Assembly (NCBI GenBank): GCA_963738305.1
Contig: CAVTVU010000003.1
Location: forward strand, 124,001 to 188,000
From: JBBRHQ01 sp963738305
GTDB taxonomy: Bacteria > Actinomycetota > Thermoleophilia > Solirubrobacterales > 70-9
DNA length: 64,000 nucleotides
Direction: 5' to 3'
Under the pieces are notes generated by a model. That model did no database searches. It saw only the letters and a list, made by a program, of their open reading frames with translations, and had not been told where the DNA came from. Positions 1-10,826 of the stretch are shown one piece after another (within the stretch, counting starts at the first letter, position 1; each line of letters opens with the position of its first letter). Both the position numbers and the translations under genes were made by a program.

Positions 1-33
1 CGCGCCGGTCGGGCGCTTCTTCTTCGCTGCCAT
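1..33 (-). CDS. 5' end of an unidentified divergent gene (partial)
   Basis: On the minus strand an ATG at 33-31 opens a frame that runs off the left edge. It reads M-A-A-K-K-K-R-P-T-G-A, a lysine-rich start common in actinobacterial proteins. It would be transcribed divergently from gnd, sharing about 60 bp of upstream DNA. Eleven residues are too few to name a family. Confidence 0.35.
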   Translation of the reverse strand, partial: MAAKKKRPTGA

Positions 34-93
34 CGCCGCGGAGGCTATCCGTTCGGGCATAGGATCAGGTCCCGCAATCGAGGAAGGGGTCGC

Positions 94-1111
94 ATGGAAC
101 TTGGAATGGTCGGGCTGGGCCGGATGGGCGCCAACATCGTGCGCCGCCTGATGCGCGACGGGCACACCTGCGTCGTCTACGACGTCAACCCTGAGTCGAT
201 CAAGGAACTGGCCGGCGAGGGCGCGGTCGGTGCGGCATTCGCTCCAGGACCTCGCCTCGAAGATGACCGCTCCCCGCGCGGTCTGGGTGATGGTCCCGGC
301 AGGCGAGATCACCGATAAGACGATCCACGCAGTCGCCGAGGCGCTGGAGTCCGGCGACGCGATGATCGACGGCGGCAACTCCTATTACCGCGACGACATG
401 CGCCACGCCGTCGAGCTGGCAGAGCGGGGGATCGACTTCATCGATTGCGGCACCAGCGGCGGCGTATTCGGCCTCGAGCGAGGCTACTGCCTGATGATCG
501 GCGGGCCGGACTCGGCGGTCGAACGGCTCGACCCGATCTTCGCCACGGTCGCGCCGGGGGTCGATTCGGCCGAGCGCACTCCGGGGCGGAGCGGCGACCC
601 CGGCCCGGCCGAGAACGGCTACCTGCACTGTGGGCCGAGCGGCGCCGGGCACTTCGTGAAGATGGTCCACAACGGGATCGAGTACGGGATCATGGCGGCC
701 TACGCCGAGGGGCTGAACGTGCTGCGGAACGCCAACGCCGGCAAGGCGGAGCGGACCGCGGACGCCGAGACTGCGCCGCTCGAGCAACCCCAGTACTACC
801 AGTACGACATCGACATCCCCGAGGTCGCCGAGGTCTGGCGGCGGGGCAGCGTTGTCGGGTCCTGGCTGCTCGACCTGACAGCGGCGGCGCTGCAGGAATC
901 CCCCGACCTGGCCGAGTTCTCCGGGCGGGTCTCGGACTCGGGCGAGGGGCGCTGGACGACGATCGCGGCGATCGAGGAGGGGGTGCCGGCGCCGGTGCTG
1001 ACGGCAGCGCTCAACGAGCGCTTCTCCTCGCGAAACCTCGACGAGTTCGGCGACAAGGTCCTCTCCGCGATGCGCAAGCAATTCGGCGGCCACGACGAGA
1101 AGAAGGCGTAG
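94..1111 (+). CDS. gnd: 6-phosphogluconate dehydrogenase, decarboxylating (single-base frameshift)
   Basis: Oxidises 6-phosphogluconate to ribulose 5-phosphate and CO2, the last step of the oxidative pentose phosphate pathway. The N-terminus has the Rossmann motif GLGRMGAN. Later come GGNSYY and the substrate/catalytic stretch GAGHFVKMVHNGIEYG. The first ~47 residues are in one frame; from about 238 the protein continues in the next (reading SLQDLASK). Removing one T of the TT at about 238-239 restores a continuous ~338-residue protein, about the length of the short bacterial Gnd class. The break is probably a sequencing error, but a real frameshift cannot be excluded. A 2-bp gap separates the stop from pgl, so the two are surely co-transcribed. 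Confidence 0.9.
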
Positions 1112-1113
1112 CG

Positions 1114-1785
1114 GTGGAGGTCGAGGTCCTCGCCGACGCCGATGCCGCGGCGGCGCGGGCGGCCGAGGTGATCGCGGCCGCCGGAGCGGAGGCGGCCGCC
1201 GAGCGCGGCGCCTTCTCGCTGGCGGTGAGCGGCGGGCGCTCGCCGTGGCGGATGCTGGCCCTGCTGTCGGGGTCGGATGAGATGCCCTGGGACGCTACGC
1301 AGGTCTTCCAGGTCGACGAACGGGTCGCCGAACCGGGCAGCGACGACCGCAACCTCACCCACCTGCTGGTGGCGCTGCCCCTCGAGCACCAGGCGGCGGT
1401 GCGGCCGATGGCGGTGACCAGCACCGACCTCGAAGCCGCCGCGGCGGACTACGAGGAGGGCCTGCCGGAGGCGCTCGATCTTGTCCATCTCGGACTGGGC
1501 CCCGACGGCCACACGGCCTCGCTGGTCCCCGAGGACGGAGTGCTGGAGGTGACCGACCGCCGTGTCGCGATCACCGCGGGCGCCTACCAGGGCCACCGCC
1601 GCATGACCCTCACCTACCCGGCGCTCGCCTCGGCTCGGCGGATCCTCTGGCTGGTGACCGGCGAGGACAAGCGGGAGGCGATGCGCAAGCTGCTCGCCTC
1701 CGACCCCAGCATCCCCGCGGGGCGCGTCGAGAACCACGAGATGCTGCTGATCGCCGACCGCGCCGCGGCCGACGAGAGCGCCTGA
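1114..1785 (+). CDS. pgl: 6-phosphogluconolactonase
   Basis: Hydrolyses 6-phosphogluconolactone to 6-phosphogluconate, the step between Zwf and Gnd. The GTG at 1114 lies 2 bp after the gnd stop and gives 223 residues, close to the 220-260 usual for DevB/SOL-type lactonases. Family motifs are visible: SGGRSP near residue 36, VDER near 68, and the GLGPDGHTASL block near 125. The same frame stays open far upstream inside gnd, but that stretch is a shadow, so the GTG is the credible start. Fits a gnd-pgl operon. Confidence 0.9.
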   Translation: MEVEVLADADAAAARAAEVIAAAGAEAAAERGAFSLAVSGGRSPWRMLALLSGSDEMPWDATQVFQVDERVAEPGSDDRNLTHLLVALPLEHQAAVRPMAVTSTDLEAAAADYEEGLPEALDLVHLGLGPDGHTASLVPEDGVLEVTDRRVAITAGAYQGHRRMTLTYPALASARRILWLVTGEDKREAMRKLLASDPSIPAGRVENHEMLLIADRAAADESA

Positions 1786-1807
1786 GCCGGGCGACCGCCC
1801 GACACCC

Positions 1808-1853
1808 GCGGACTCATACCCGAAGGTCGAGGGTTCGAATCTCGCCCCCGCTA
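1808..1853 (+). other. 3' half of a tRNA-Met-like gene (scar)
   Basis: The sequence resembles the anticodon loop to 3' end of an elongator tRNA-Met: an anticodon region GGACTCATA, then GGTCGAGG, a T-loop GGTTCGAATC and an acceptor strand CCCCCGCTA. No matching 5' half (expected to start GCGGGGG) lies upstream, and the anticodon stem is imperfect. It is therefore not a working tRNA. Such 3' remnants are typical scars of integration at tRNA genes, but no integrase is nearby. Confidence 0.35.
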
Positions 1854-1919
1854 GGCTGGGGCGACGCGATTCAGCTCCAAGCCGAGAACCCAAATCAGCC
1901 ATGACCCGCTGAGGCCCGG

Positions 1920-2792
1920 ATGAGGACGCTCTCGATCGCCGCGATGCAGACGGCGCCGATCGCGTGCGACCCCAACGCAACCCTGGACCTCCTCGCCAAG
2001 CGGGCCCCCGCCGTCAAGGCCGTCGTGCCTCACGCCCAGCTCCTCGTGCTGCCGGAGCTTCACCTCTCGGCCCTGCCGGAGCAGCTCGACGAGTCCGACG
2101 GCTACGCCGAGTCGGTCGCAGTGTCCCTGCCCGGCCCGCTCACCGAGCGGCTAGGCGAGATCGCCCGCGCCTCGAAGCTTTGGATCGCCGCCGGCTCGGT
2201 CTACGAGCGCTCCGTCGAGGGCCACATCCACAACACCGCGGTCGTCGTCTCGCCGAACGGCGAACTCGCCGCTCGCTACCGCAAGGTCTTCCCCTGGCGG
2301 CCGACCGAGCGCTCCGTTCCGGGCGACGGTTTCGTCACCTTCGACATTCCGGACGTCGGCCGGCTCGGCCTGGCGATCTGTTACGACGGCTCGTTTCCCG
2401 AGGTGATCCGCCAGCTCGCCTGGCTGGGAGCGGAGGTGGTGATCCAGCCCACGCTCACGCCGACCTCCGACCGCGAGGCCGAGCTGATCGCCGCTCGGGC
2501 CAACGCGATCTTCAACCAGCTCTACGTCGTCAACGTCAACGCCGCGCAACCGGTGGCGCTGGGACGAAGCCTGGTCGTGGACCCCGAGGGACTGGTGCGA
2601 GTCCAGGCCGGGGAGGGGGAGGAGCTGCTCACCGACGTGCTCGATCTCGATGCTGTGGAGCGGGTGCGGAGCTTCGGCGTCGCCGGCGTGTCGCGGATGT
2701 GGGAGCAGCTCGACTCACTGGACGGCGCTGGACCGGAGCTGCCGATGTACGGCGGCCGGATCCGTCGACGCCCGGGTGCCCGACGCTCTTAG
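1920..2792 (+). CDS. Carbon-nitrogen hydrolase (nitrilase superfamily amidase)
   Basis: Nitrilase-superfamily enzyme of 290 residues, the usual single-domain length. The Glu-Lys-Cys triad is visible: Glu46 in LVLPELH, Lys122 in YRKVFPW and Cys154 in AICYDGSFPE. It should hydrolyse a C-N bond in a small amide or carbamoyl substrate in the cytoplasm. The stop faces the end of a polyamine-type ABC operon (convergent, 72 bp apart). That makes an N-carbamoylputrescine-type or short-chain amide substrate plausible, but residues alone do not prove it; formamidase or aliphatic amidase are equally possible. Confidence 0.8.
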   Translation: MRTLSIAAMQTAPIACDPNATLDLLAKRAPAVKAVVPHAQLLVLPELHLSALPEQLDESDGYAESVAVSLPGPLTERLGEIARASKLWIAAGSVYERSVEGHIHNTAVVVSPNGELAARYRKVFPWRPTERSVPGDGFVTFDIPDVGRLGLAICYDGSFPEVIRQLAWLGAEVVIQPTLTPTSDREAELIAARANAIFNQLYVVNVNAAQPVALGRSLVVDPEGLVRVQAGEGEELLTDVLDLDAVERVRSFGVAGVSRMWEQLDSLDGAGPELPMYGGRIRRRPGARRS

Positions 2793-2864
2793 CCGGACCG
2801 AGGCGATTGCCCCGCGGCGACTATCAGTCCTACGCGCCGCACTCGGCAAGGCGCCGCGCTGAGC

Positions 2865-4004
2865 TCAGCCGGCCGCGACGGTCTCCGGATCCGGCTCCTC
2901 ACCGTTGAGGGAAGGCGCATCGCCGATGCCCGAAGGGAGGACGCGCAGCGCGTCCACGGGAAGGTGGAGCTGCACCGGGCTGCCCTGCTCGTAGGGGATT
3001 CCGCCGCCGGTGTTCCGAATCAGCGCCTGGAGCGCTTCCCCGGTGGCGGCCCGGACGAACACCTGCATCACCGAGCCCACGTAGACAACGCGCTCCACCA
3101 TGGCCGGGATGCGGTTCGGCCCGGACGGAGACCCGTGCTCTTCGAGCTCGATGCGCTCCGGTCGGATGACGATCTTCGCCTCCCCGGTGACGTCGCGGTC
3201 CGTTCCGCGCGTCTCGAGCTCGTAGCCGTCCAGTGCGACGCGGCAGGCGCTCGTGCCGGCACTGACGATGGTGGCCTGCATGAGGTTCGACACGCCGAGG
3301 AAATTGGCGACGTAGAGCGTCTCGGGATCCTCGTAGACGTCCTGAGGCGCCCCGACCTGCTCGATGTGCCCGTCTTTCATGACCGCGAGGCGGTCGCTCA
3401 TCGTCAGCGCCTCCTCCTGGTCGTGGGTGACGTAGAGGAACGTGATGCCGACCTCCTGCTGGAGCGACTTGAGCTCGATCTGGAGGGCCTTGCGGAGCTT
3501 CGCATCGAGGGCGCCGAGCGGCTCGTCCAGAAGAAGCACGGCCGGGTTGAGGACGAGAGCGCGCGCTAAGGCAACGCGCTGCTGCTGCCCGCCCGAGAGC
3601 TGGGACGACTTGCGACTCCCGTGGCCCGGAAGCTGGACGAGCTCGAGCGCCTTGCCGACGCGCTCGCTGATCTCGGCTTTCGGCCGCTTCGCCCGCTTCA
3701 GCCCGTAGGCGATGTTGTCGTAGACGTTCAGGTGCGGGAAGAGCGCGTAGTTCTGGAACACGGTGTTGACGTTGCGCTGGTGAGGCGGCGTGTAGGCAAC
3801 GTCTGTGCCGTCGAGGAGGATCTCACCGGAAGTCGGTTGCTCGAAGCCGGCGATCATTCGCAGGGTGGTCGTTTTACCGCAGCCGGAAGGCCCGAGGAGC
3901 GAGAAGAACTCACCGGCCGGGATGTGGAGATCGATGCCATCCACCGCGGTCAGCCCGGGGAACTGCTTGGTCAGCTTGTCCAATTCGATTTCGCCGCGTG
4001 CCAT
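2865..4004 (-). CDS. potA: Spermidine/putrescine-type ABC transporter, ATP-binding protein
   Basis: Energises uptake by the two permeases encoded just upstream. In the 379-residue protein from ATG 4004, Walker A GPSGCGKTT is at ~38-46, the signature LSGGQQQR at ~136-143 and Walker B VLLLDEP at ~156-162. A C-terminal TOBE-like region follows, as in PotA/FbpC-type ATPases. The frame is open further upstream to 4118, but that part overlaps the permease and has low-complexity sequence. The ATG at 4004, 14 bp after the permease stop with GGGAGA before it, is preferred. Last gene of the operon. Confidence 0.9.
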   Translation of the reverse strand: MARGEIELDKLTKQFPGLTAVDGIDLHIPAGEFFSLLGPSGCGKTTTLRMIAGFEQPTSGEILLDGTDVAYTPPHQRNVNTVFQNYALFPHLNVYDNIAYGLKRAKRPKAEISERVGKALELVQLPGHGSRKSSQLSGGQQQRVALARALVLNPAVLLLDEPLGALDAKLRKALQIELKSLQQEVGITFLYVTHDQEEALTMSDRLAVMKDGHIEQVGAPQDVYEDPETLYVANFLGVSNLMQATIVSAGTSACRVALDGYELETRGTDRDVTGEAKIVIRPERIELEEHGSPSGPNRIPAMVERVVYVGSVMQVFVRAATGEALQALIRNTGGGIPYEQGSPVQLHLPVDALRVLPSGIGDAPSLNGEEPDPETVAAG

Positions 4005-4017
4005 TGGTCTCCCGAAA

Positions 4018-4965
4018 CTAGTTGAGGTTGAAGGCGCTGCCGAAGTCCTCCGCCGCTTTGCCCCTCTGACGCTCTCCGCGGGTGAAGACGCGCCAGAGGA
4101 GGAAGCCGGCCGTGACAATGAGGAGGGTTGACACCATCATGATCGTTGCGATCGCGTTCACAGACGGTAACGGCGCGGCGCGCGTCGCTGCGTAGATCTG
4201 GATCGGGACGGTGTCCGTGGGTCCGCCGCTTGACAGCCACTGGCTGATGACGAAGTCGTCGGCCGAGATGGCGAACACCACGGCGGCCGAGGCGACGATC
4301 GCCGGGGTGAGCAAGGGCAGGAGGACGCTCCTCAACGCGACGAACGGCGAGGCCCCGAGATCGGCGGCGGCCTCCTCGTACTGCCTGCCGATCGAGAACA
4401 GCCGACCGCGCACGATCACGACCACGAAGGAGATCGAGAAGGTCACGTGGCCGAGGATCTGGGCGAACGTTCCGGTGTGAACGAAGGTGAAGATGTGGCT
4501 GAAGACGAGGAGGAGCGACACGCCCATGACGATCTCGGGCGTGACCAACGGAAAAAGCATGATGAAGTTGGAGGTGCCGGAGCCGCGACCGCGCCAGCGG
4601 GCGAGGCCGAGGGCGAGCAAAACCCCGATCGGGACAGCGATGAGAACGTCCGCCCCCGCCAGCTTGAAGCTCTGAACAAGAGAATGCCGAAGGGTCGGGT
4701 CGTGCCAGACCGAGTCCACTGGATCCCCCCAGTACCAGCGTGTCGAGAAGGAGTCGAAGACCGTGCGCGAGCGGGTCGCATTGAAGGAGAACTGCACCGC
4801 GATCAGCACCGGCACGATCGACCACACGATGTAGGCCCAGGTGACTGCCACCAGGAAGCGCGGCTTTCCCCATGGGTTGCGGAACCAGCCGCGCAAGCGG
4901 GTCGAGCTCGAGGGCTGCGGCCTCGCTCGCTGCGGCCTCGCTCGCTGCTCGGCAACGGCCGTCAT
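4018..4965 (-). CDS. potC: Polyamine-type ABC transporter permease (PotC-like)
   Basis: Integral membrane subunit of 315 residues. After a basic cytoplasmic N-terminus it shows about six hydrophobic segments. The ATPase-docking EAA motif reads YEEAAADLGASPFVALRSV about two thirds along. The sequence resembles PotC/YdcV of the spermidine/putrescine group. Its start overlaps the stop of the other permease by 4 bp (4962-4965), indicating translational coupling. Substrate choice within the family (polyamine, thiamine, iron, phosphonate) is inferred from the whole operon. Confidence 0.87.
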   Translation of the reverse strand: MTAVAEQRARPQRARPQPSSSTRLRGWFRNPWGKPRFLVAVTWAYIVWSIVPVLIAVQFSFNATRSRTVFDSFSTRWYWGDPVDSVWHDPTLRHSLVQSFKLAGADVLIAVPIGVLLALGLARWRGRGSGTSNFIMLFPLVTPEIVMGVSLLLVFSHIFTFVHTGTFAQILGHVTFSISFVVVIVRGRLFSIGRQYEEAAADLGASPFVALRSVLLPLLTPAIVASAAVVFAISADDFVISQWLSSGGPTDTVPIQIYAATRAAPLPSVNAIATIMMVSTLLIVTAGFLLWRVFTRGERQRGKAAEDFGSAFNLN

Positions 4966-5864
4966 ACCGCCCCCACCGTTCCGGCCTCGCGTTGGGCGCG
5001 ATGGATGCTCCGCATGTAGTAGAGCATGAGGATCGTCAGGAAGGCGGCAAGCACGATCGTGAGCGCGGCGCCGATCGTCGGCTGCGGGCCGCCGTGGAAG
5101 TAGAGGTCGATCTGGTTGCCGATCAGCGACGTCGTCGGCGAGCCCGAGACGATGTTCGGCGTGTAGTAGTCGCCGAACATCGGTAGCGTGATCAGGACGG
5201 CGCCCCCCAGGATGCCGGTCTTCGAGAGCGGGAGGGTGACCGAGCGAAACGCGGTCCAGGGGCTCGCACCGAGATCACGTGCCGCTTCCAGGTGGCTGCG
5301 GTCGATGCGATCGAGCGCGGCGAAGAGTGGCAGGATCAGGTACGGGATGTAGCCGTAGACGAGGGCGAGGATGACAGTCGAGGCGCTCCCGCCGAGCCAG
5401 TCCCGCGGCTGGCTGAGCACGTGGGTGAACGTCAGGAATTTGTTCACGTAGCCGTCCTCCTGCAGGAGATTCACCCAGGCGAGCATTCGCATCATGTAGC
5501 TGATCCAGAGGGGAAGGATGAGCAGGATGAGAATGAGGCCTTTCCACCGCCCCGCGTGCCGAGCCGTGTAGTAGGCGACCGGATACCCGATCAGCAGGCA
5601 GAGGGCCAGGGAGATGAGGACGTAGACGAGCGTCCTGACCTCGACGTCGAACCAGATTCCTCCCGGGGCGAGCCGACCGAGGACCTCGGTGAGCCAACCC
5701 ACGTTCCATTCGAGCGGGTTCCAGATGGGAACCGGTTGGAAGAGGACCGGGTCGACCGTTCCAAACGCGACCCCGAGGACCGCATAGAACGGAACGATGA
5801 AGAGGAGGATCAGCCAGACGACGCCCGGGAGCGCGAGAGCGGGCCACAACCAGCGCCGGTACAC
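4962..5864 (-). CDS. potB: Polyamine-type ABC transporter permease (PotB-like)
   Basis: First permease of the operon, 300 residues, with about six transmembrane segments. An early conserved block YMMRMLAWVNLLQEDG is characteristic of PotB-type subunits. The EAA loop reads LEAARDLGASPWTAFRSV. It pairs with the downstream PotC-like subunit to form the channel. It begins about 30 bp after the restored stop of the binding protein. Confidence 0.87.
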   Translation of the reverse strand: MYRRWLWPALALPGVVWLILLFIVPFYAVLGVAFGTVDPVLFQPVPIWNPLEWNVGWLTEVLGRLAPGGIWFDVEVRTLVYVLISLALCLLIGYPVAYYTARHAGRWKGLILILLILPLWISYMMRMLAWVNLLQEDGYVNKFLTFTHVLSQPRDWLGGSASTVILALVYGYIPYLILPLFAALDRIDRSHLEAARDLGASPWTAFRSVTLPLSKTGILGGAVLITLPMFGDYYTPNIVSGSPTTSLIGNQIDLYFHGGPQPTIGAALTIVLAAFLTILMLYYMRSIHRAQREAGTVGAV

Positions 5865-5893
5865 GACGCCCTAACGCTCGCGCCCCGGACCCG

Positions 5894-7190
5894 TCAACTC
5901 CCTCCTCCGGCGAGGAAGTTCGAGTAGCCGTCCTCCCAGAGCTGCTGCCCCTTGGACGTGAGCGTGCAGTACTGCAGCGAGTCGGGGCCGAGGTCGTCGT
6001 TCGTCAGAACGCTGTCCGCCAGGTTCTCGGGCACGACTCCCTTCTGCACCAGGGTGCTCGGGTCGATCTCGTTCAGCGGGGGCTGATACCCGTTGAAGTT
6101 GACGAAGTTCGAATAGGCGACGCCGTTGTCGAGGAGGTAGTTGAGGAAGAGATGCGAGAGCACCGGCTTCTTCGTGGTCGAGGAGATCGCGAAGCAGTCG
6201 TTCTGCACCGGCACCTTGCCCTTTGGGTGCCTTCCAGAAGGCGAGGGCGCTCGCGGGCGTTCCCTTCGGCAGGTAGTAGATGTAGCCCGCGATCATGTCC
6301 CCCGACCACGCCTGGTTGAGCCAACTCGACCCCTCCGGGATCGTCTGGTACTGGAGGTCGTCCACCTTGATGTTGCAGATGCCGTAGAGCTGCTTGAGGT
6401 CGGACACCGCCTGGTTCACGAGCGTGGGATCTTCGGTGTTGATGTCCGTGATCCCCTTGCGCAGGAGCGCCATGCCGATCGTCTCCCGGTTCTCGGAGAG
6501 GAGCGCCACCTTGCCCTTGTACCGCTGGGACTCCCAGAAGATGTCCCACGGCTGCTCCATGCCGGCAATGTCCTCTTTGACCTTGTCCGTCCGCCAGGCG
6601 ATGCCGGTGGCGTAGACGGTGTAGGGAACGGTGTAGCGCGACTCGTCGTCGTAGAACGGGTCGACGAGCTGCGGCCAGATGTTCTTATTGAGGTTCGGGA
6701 TGTAGTCGAGGTTGAGCGGCTTGATCAGCTTGCCGGCAACGCCGATATCGAGCATGTCCGGCGTGATATCCATCACGTCGGGCGTGACCGCTCCGGAGGC
6801 GAGCCGCTGGAGTCCGGAGTTGACGTTGTCGAACGGCGTGTACTGGACGTCGACGTCGTACTTGGCCCCGAACTCCGTGAGGACCTTCTTGTAGAGGTAG
6901 GAGGGATAGTTGTAGACGGTGAACGTCCCGCCTGTCTCCGGCGCGAGCCCCGACTTGATGGGATCCTCCCAACGCGGCAGGGTCACGCGCCTGTCGGGCC
7001 TCGCGAGCGGCAGGCCTCCTGGCCCGAGGAGTTCGCCGCTCTTGCCGGTGCTCTCGGGGACGTTGGTCGAGTTGCCGCAGGCGGCGAGCAGGGGGCCGGC
7101 ACCGGAGAGGGCCACGGCGGTACCTGCGCCTCGTAGCAGGAAACTGCGCCTGCTCAGGGAATTCGGCCGTTCCTTCGGGTGGTGCGTCAT
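5894..7190 (-). CDS. potD: Extracellular polyamine-type substrate-binding lipoprotein (frameshifted)
   Basis: Captures the substrate outside the membrane for the PotBC-like channel. The N-terminus has a twin-arginine signal (SRRSFLL) followed by a lipobox ending LLAAC. It is therefore probably exported folded by Tat and lipid-anchored, as in many actinobacterial PotD proteins. The frame breaks near 6219-6224: upstream it reads FWKAPKG, and homology resumes as VPVQNDCFAIS in another frame and ends at TGA 5896-5894. One extra G in a GGGCA/TGCCC run explains this, and correction gives ~431 residues. The ATG overlaps the stop of the TetR gene (ATGA). Confidence 0.87.
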
Positions 7191-7885
7191 CCGAGTTCCC
7201 TCCTGAGTTCGGTGTCTGCGAGGTGGGGCACGGTCTCGCGGACAGCGTATTTTGCCGCCCCCGATCCATTTCCCGCCGCGGTCACGTATGCCGCCGCCCC
7301 CAACTCACAGTCGAGGAGCGATTCGGCCATCTCGAGCGCACAGCGAAGCATCCGCTCGCCAGTTACATCAGGGTCATGCAGCGTCGCCTGGACGGCGAGT
7401 CCGTCGAGGAGCGAGCTGAGCAGCAGAGCCACCTCGTCGGCATCGGCGTCACCGAACTCACCCGCCCCCTGCCCGGCGCGGATCACGGCCGCGATCTCCT
7501 CGCGCCAGCGGTTGTCCAGTCGCTGACGAGCTTGTCGCGACGCGGGATCACGAAGAGCGCGGGCCCAAAGCTCGATCCACAGGGTCCAGTCGTACTCCTC
7601 GGCTGAAGCCTCGATCATGAACCGCAACTGGTCGCGCGGACGCTCCAACAGATGAATGCGCTCGCGCATCTCGACGTAGAAGCGCTCCTCGTCGACCGTC
7701 AGCGCCTCGGCGAGCAATTCGTCCTTCGACCGGAACCAATAGAGCACCGCCGGCGGGCTGGTGCCCGCTCGTTCGGCGACATCCGCGATCCGCGTCTTGA
7801 CGAGCCCACGCTCGGCGATCACCTCGGCCGCTGCGGCGAGGATTTGGGGTCGCCTGACGTGATCGATCTGGGGCCGAGGGCTCAC
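7187..7885 (-). CDS. TetR-family regulator heading the pot operon
   Basis: The N-terminal TetR helix-turn-helix (about residues 10-55) includes ILAAAAEVIAERGL and IADVAERAGTSPPAVLYWF. A helical ligand-binding domain follows. The chosen GTG at 7885 gives 232 residues; the frame is open to 7981, but that would read through a direct repeat and the likely operator. It is the first gene of the polyamine-type transporter operon and overlaps potD by 4 bp. It probably senses the transported compound and controls its own operon through the palindrome at 7932-7949. The ligand is unknown. Confidence 0.83.
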   Translation of the reverse strand: MSPRPQIDHVRRPQILAAAAEVIAERGLVKTRIADVAERAGTSPPAVLYWFRSKDELLAEALTVDEERFYVEMRERIHLLERPRDQLRFMIEASAEEYDWTLWIELWARALRDPASRQARQRLDNRWREEIAAVIRAGQGAGEFGDADADEVALLLSSLLDGLAVQATLHDPDVTGERMLRCALEMAESLLDCELGAAAYVTAAGNGSGAAKYAVRETVPHLADTELRRELG

Positions 7886-7899
7886 CTCGCGAGTCGCTC

Positions 7900-7939
7900 C
7901 TCTCCTTGAAAGCTGAACGCTCTCCTTGAAAGCTGAACG
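7900..7939. repeat. 20-bp tandem direct repeat before the TetR gene
   Basis: CTCTCCTTGAAAGCTGAACG occurs twice in tandem (7900-7919, 7920-7939), immediately upstream of the chosen TetR start. Each copy carries the half-site GCTGAAC. The second copy completes the palindrome that follows. Confidence 0.9.
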
Positions 7940-7949
7940 GCGGTTCAGC
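7932..7949. promoter_or_regulatory. Palindromic operator, likely TetR site
   Basis: GCTGAAC-GGCG-GTTCAGC is a perfect 7-bp inverted repeat with a 4-bp centre, the size and symmetry of TetR-family operators. It lies ~47 bp upstream of the GTG start of the TetR gene that heads the pot operon. An extra half-site lies in the upstream tandem repeat. Autoregulation is inferred. Confidence 0.6.
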
Positions 7950-8033
7950 CTATGCGGTGAGCGCCGCGGGATCAACCCCAATACGCGCCGGGCGCTTGGC
8001 TGGGAGCGGGCGCGCGTTCTCCGGGTCCCGGGG

Positions 8034-8735
8034 TCAGCCCTTACCCAGCTCGACCCGCTCGGCGCTCTCCCCCCGCCCGACGATCACCTCGCTGACCATC
8101 GCCGGCGGGAAGAGGCCGTGGGCGGCGACGCCGGGGTCGGCGTCGAGCCAGGCGGCCAGGGACGGCAGGTTCGCCGTGCCGCCGCGGTAGTCGGCGATCA
8201 GGCCGCCGTCAGGGCTCGGCGGCACGTCGCGCAGCTGCACATCGCCGAGCCGGGCCAGGGTCGAGGGCAGGCCGAAGGCGAACAGCTCCAGCGGCACCGG
8301 CGGCCTCAGCCCCTCGGTCGGCTTGCTCGAATCGGCGATCACCACGAAGCGCTCGGCCGCGCCGGCCACGATCTTCTCGCGCAGGTGCGCCCCGCCGCCG
8401 CCCTTGACCAGCCACCCGTCCGGGGTCACCTGGTCGGCGCCGTCGATCGCGATGTCGAGGTGCGCGAGGCGGTCGAAGCTCTCGACCTCGATTCCCAGAT
8501 CCCGGGCCGCCTCCTCGGTCGCCGGCGAGGTGGCGACGCAGCGGATTCCCTTCAGCTCCCGCTCGGCCAGGGCCGGCAGGAGGTGGGCGACGGTCGAGCC
8601 GGTGCCGAGGCCGACCGTCATCGCGTCGGCCACCAGTTCCGCCGCGGCCCGCGCTGCAACCTGCTTCTCCCTCTCGGCTGGGCTCAGCTCCGGCAAACCG
8701 CCCGGGACTGTATGGGGCGGGGGAGTCGAGAGCAC
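8034..8735 (-). CDS. rpiA: Ribose-5-phosphate isomerase A
   Basis: Interconverts ribose 5-phosphate and ribulose 5-phosphate in the non-oxidative pentose phosphate branch. Motifs of RpiA are clear: VGLGTGSTV near the N-terminus, DIAIDGADQV, and the KGGGGAHLREKI active-site block. The frame stays open upstream across tkt, which is a shadow. GTG codons at 8735 and 8747 are the candidate starts; 8735 gives 233 residues against ~220-230 usual. It is divergent from tkt, with only ~33 bp between starts. Confidence 0.88.
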   Translation of the reverse strand: MLSTPPPHTVPGGLPELSPAEREKQVAARAAAELVADAMTVGLGTGSTVAHLLPALAERELKGIRCVATSPATEEAARDLGIEVESFDRLAHLDIAIDGADQVTPDGWLVKGGGGAHLREKIVAGAAERFVVIADSSKPTEGLRPPVPLELFAFGLPSTLARLGDVQLRDVPPSPDGGLIADYRGGTANLPSLAAWLDADPGVAAHGLFPPAMVSEVIVGRGESAERVELGKG

Positions 8736-8768
8736 GGCAGCCGCCACGGGTAGGATCGTGGGAGAGCG

Positions 8769-10822
<2,054 letters not shown>

Positions 10823-10826
<4 letters not shown>

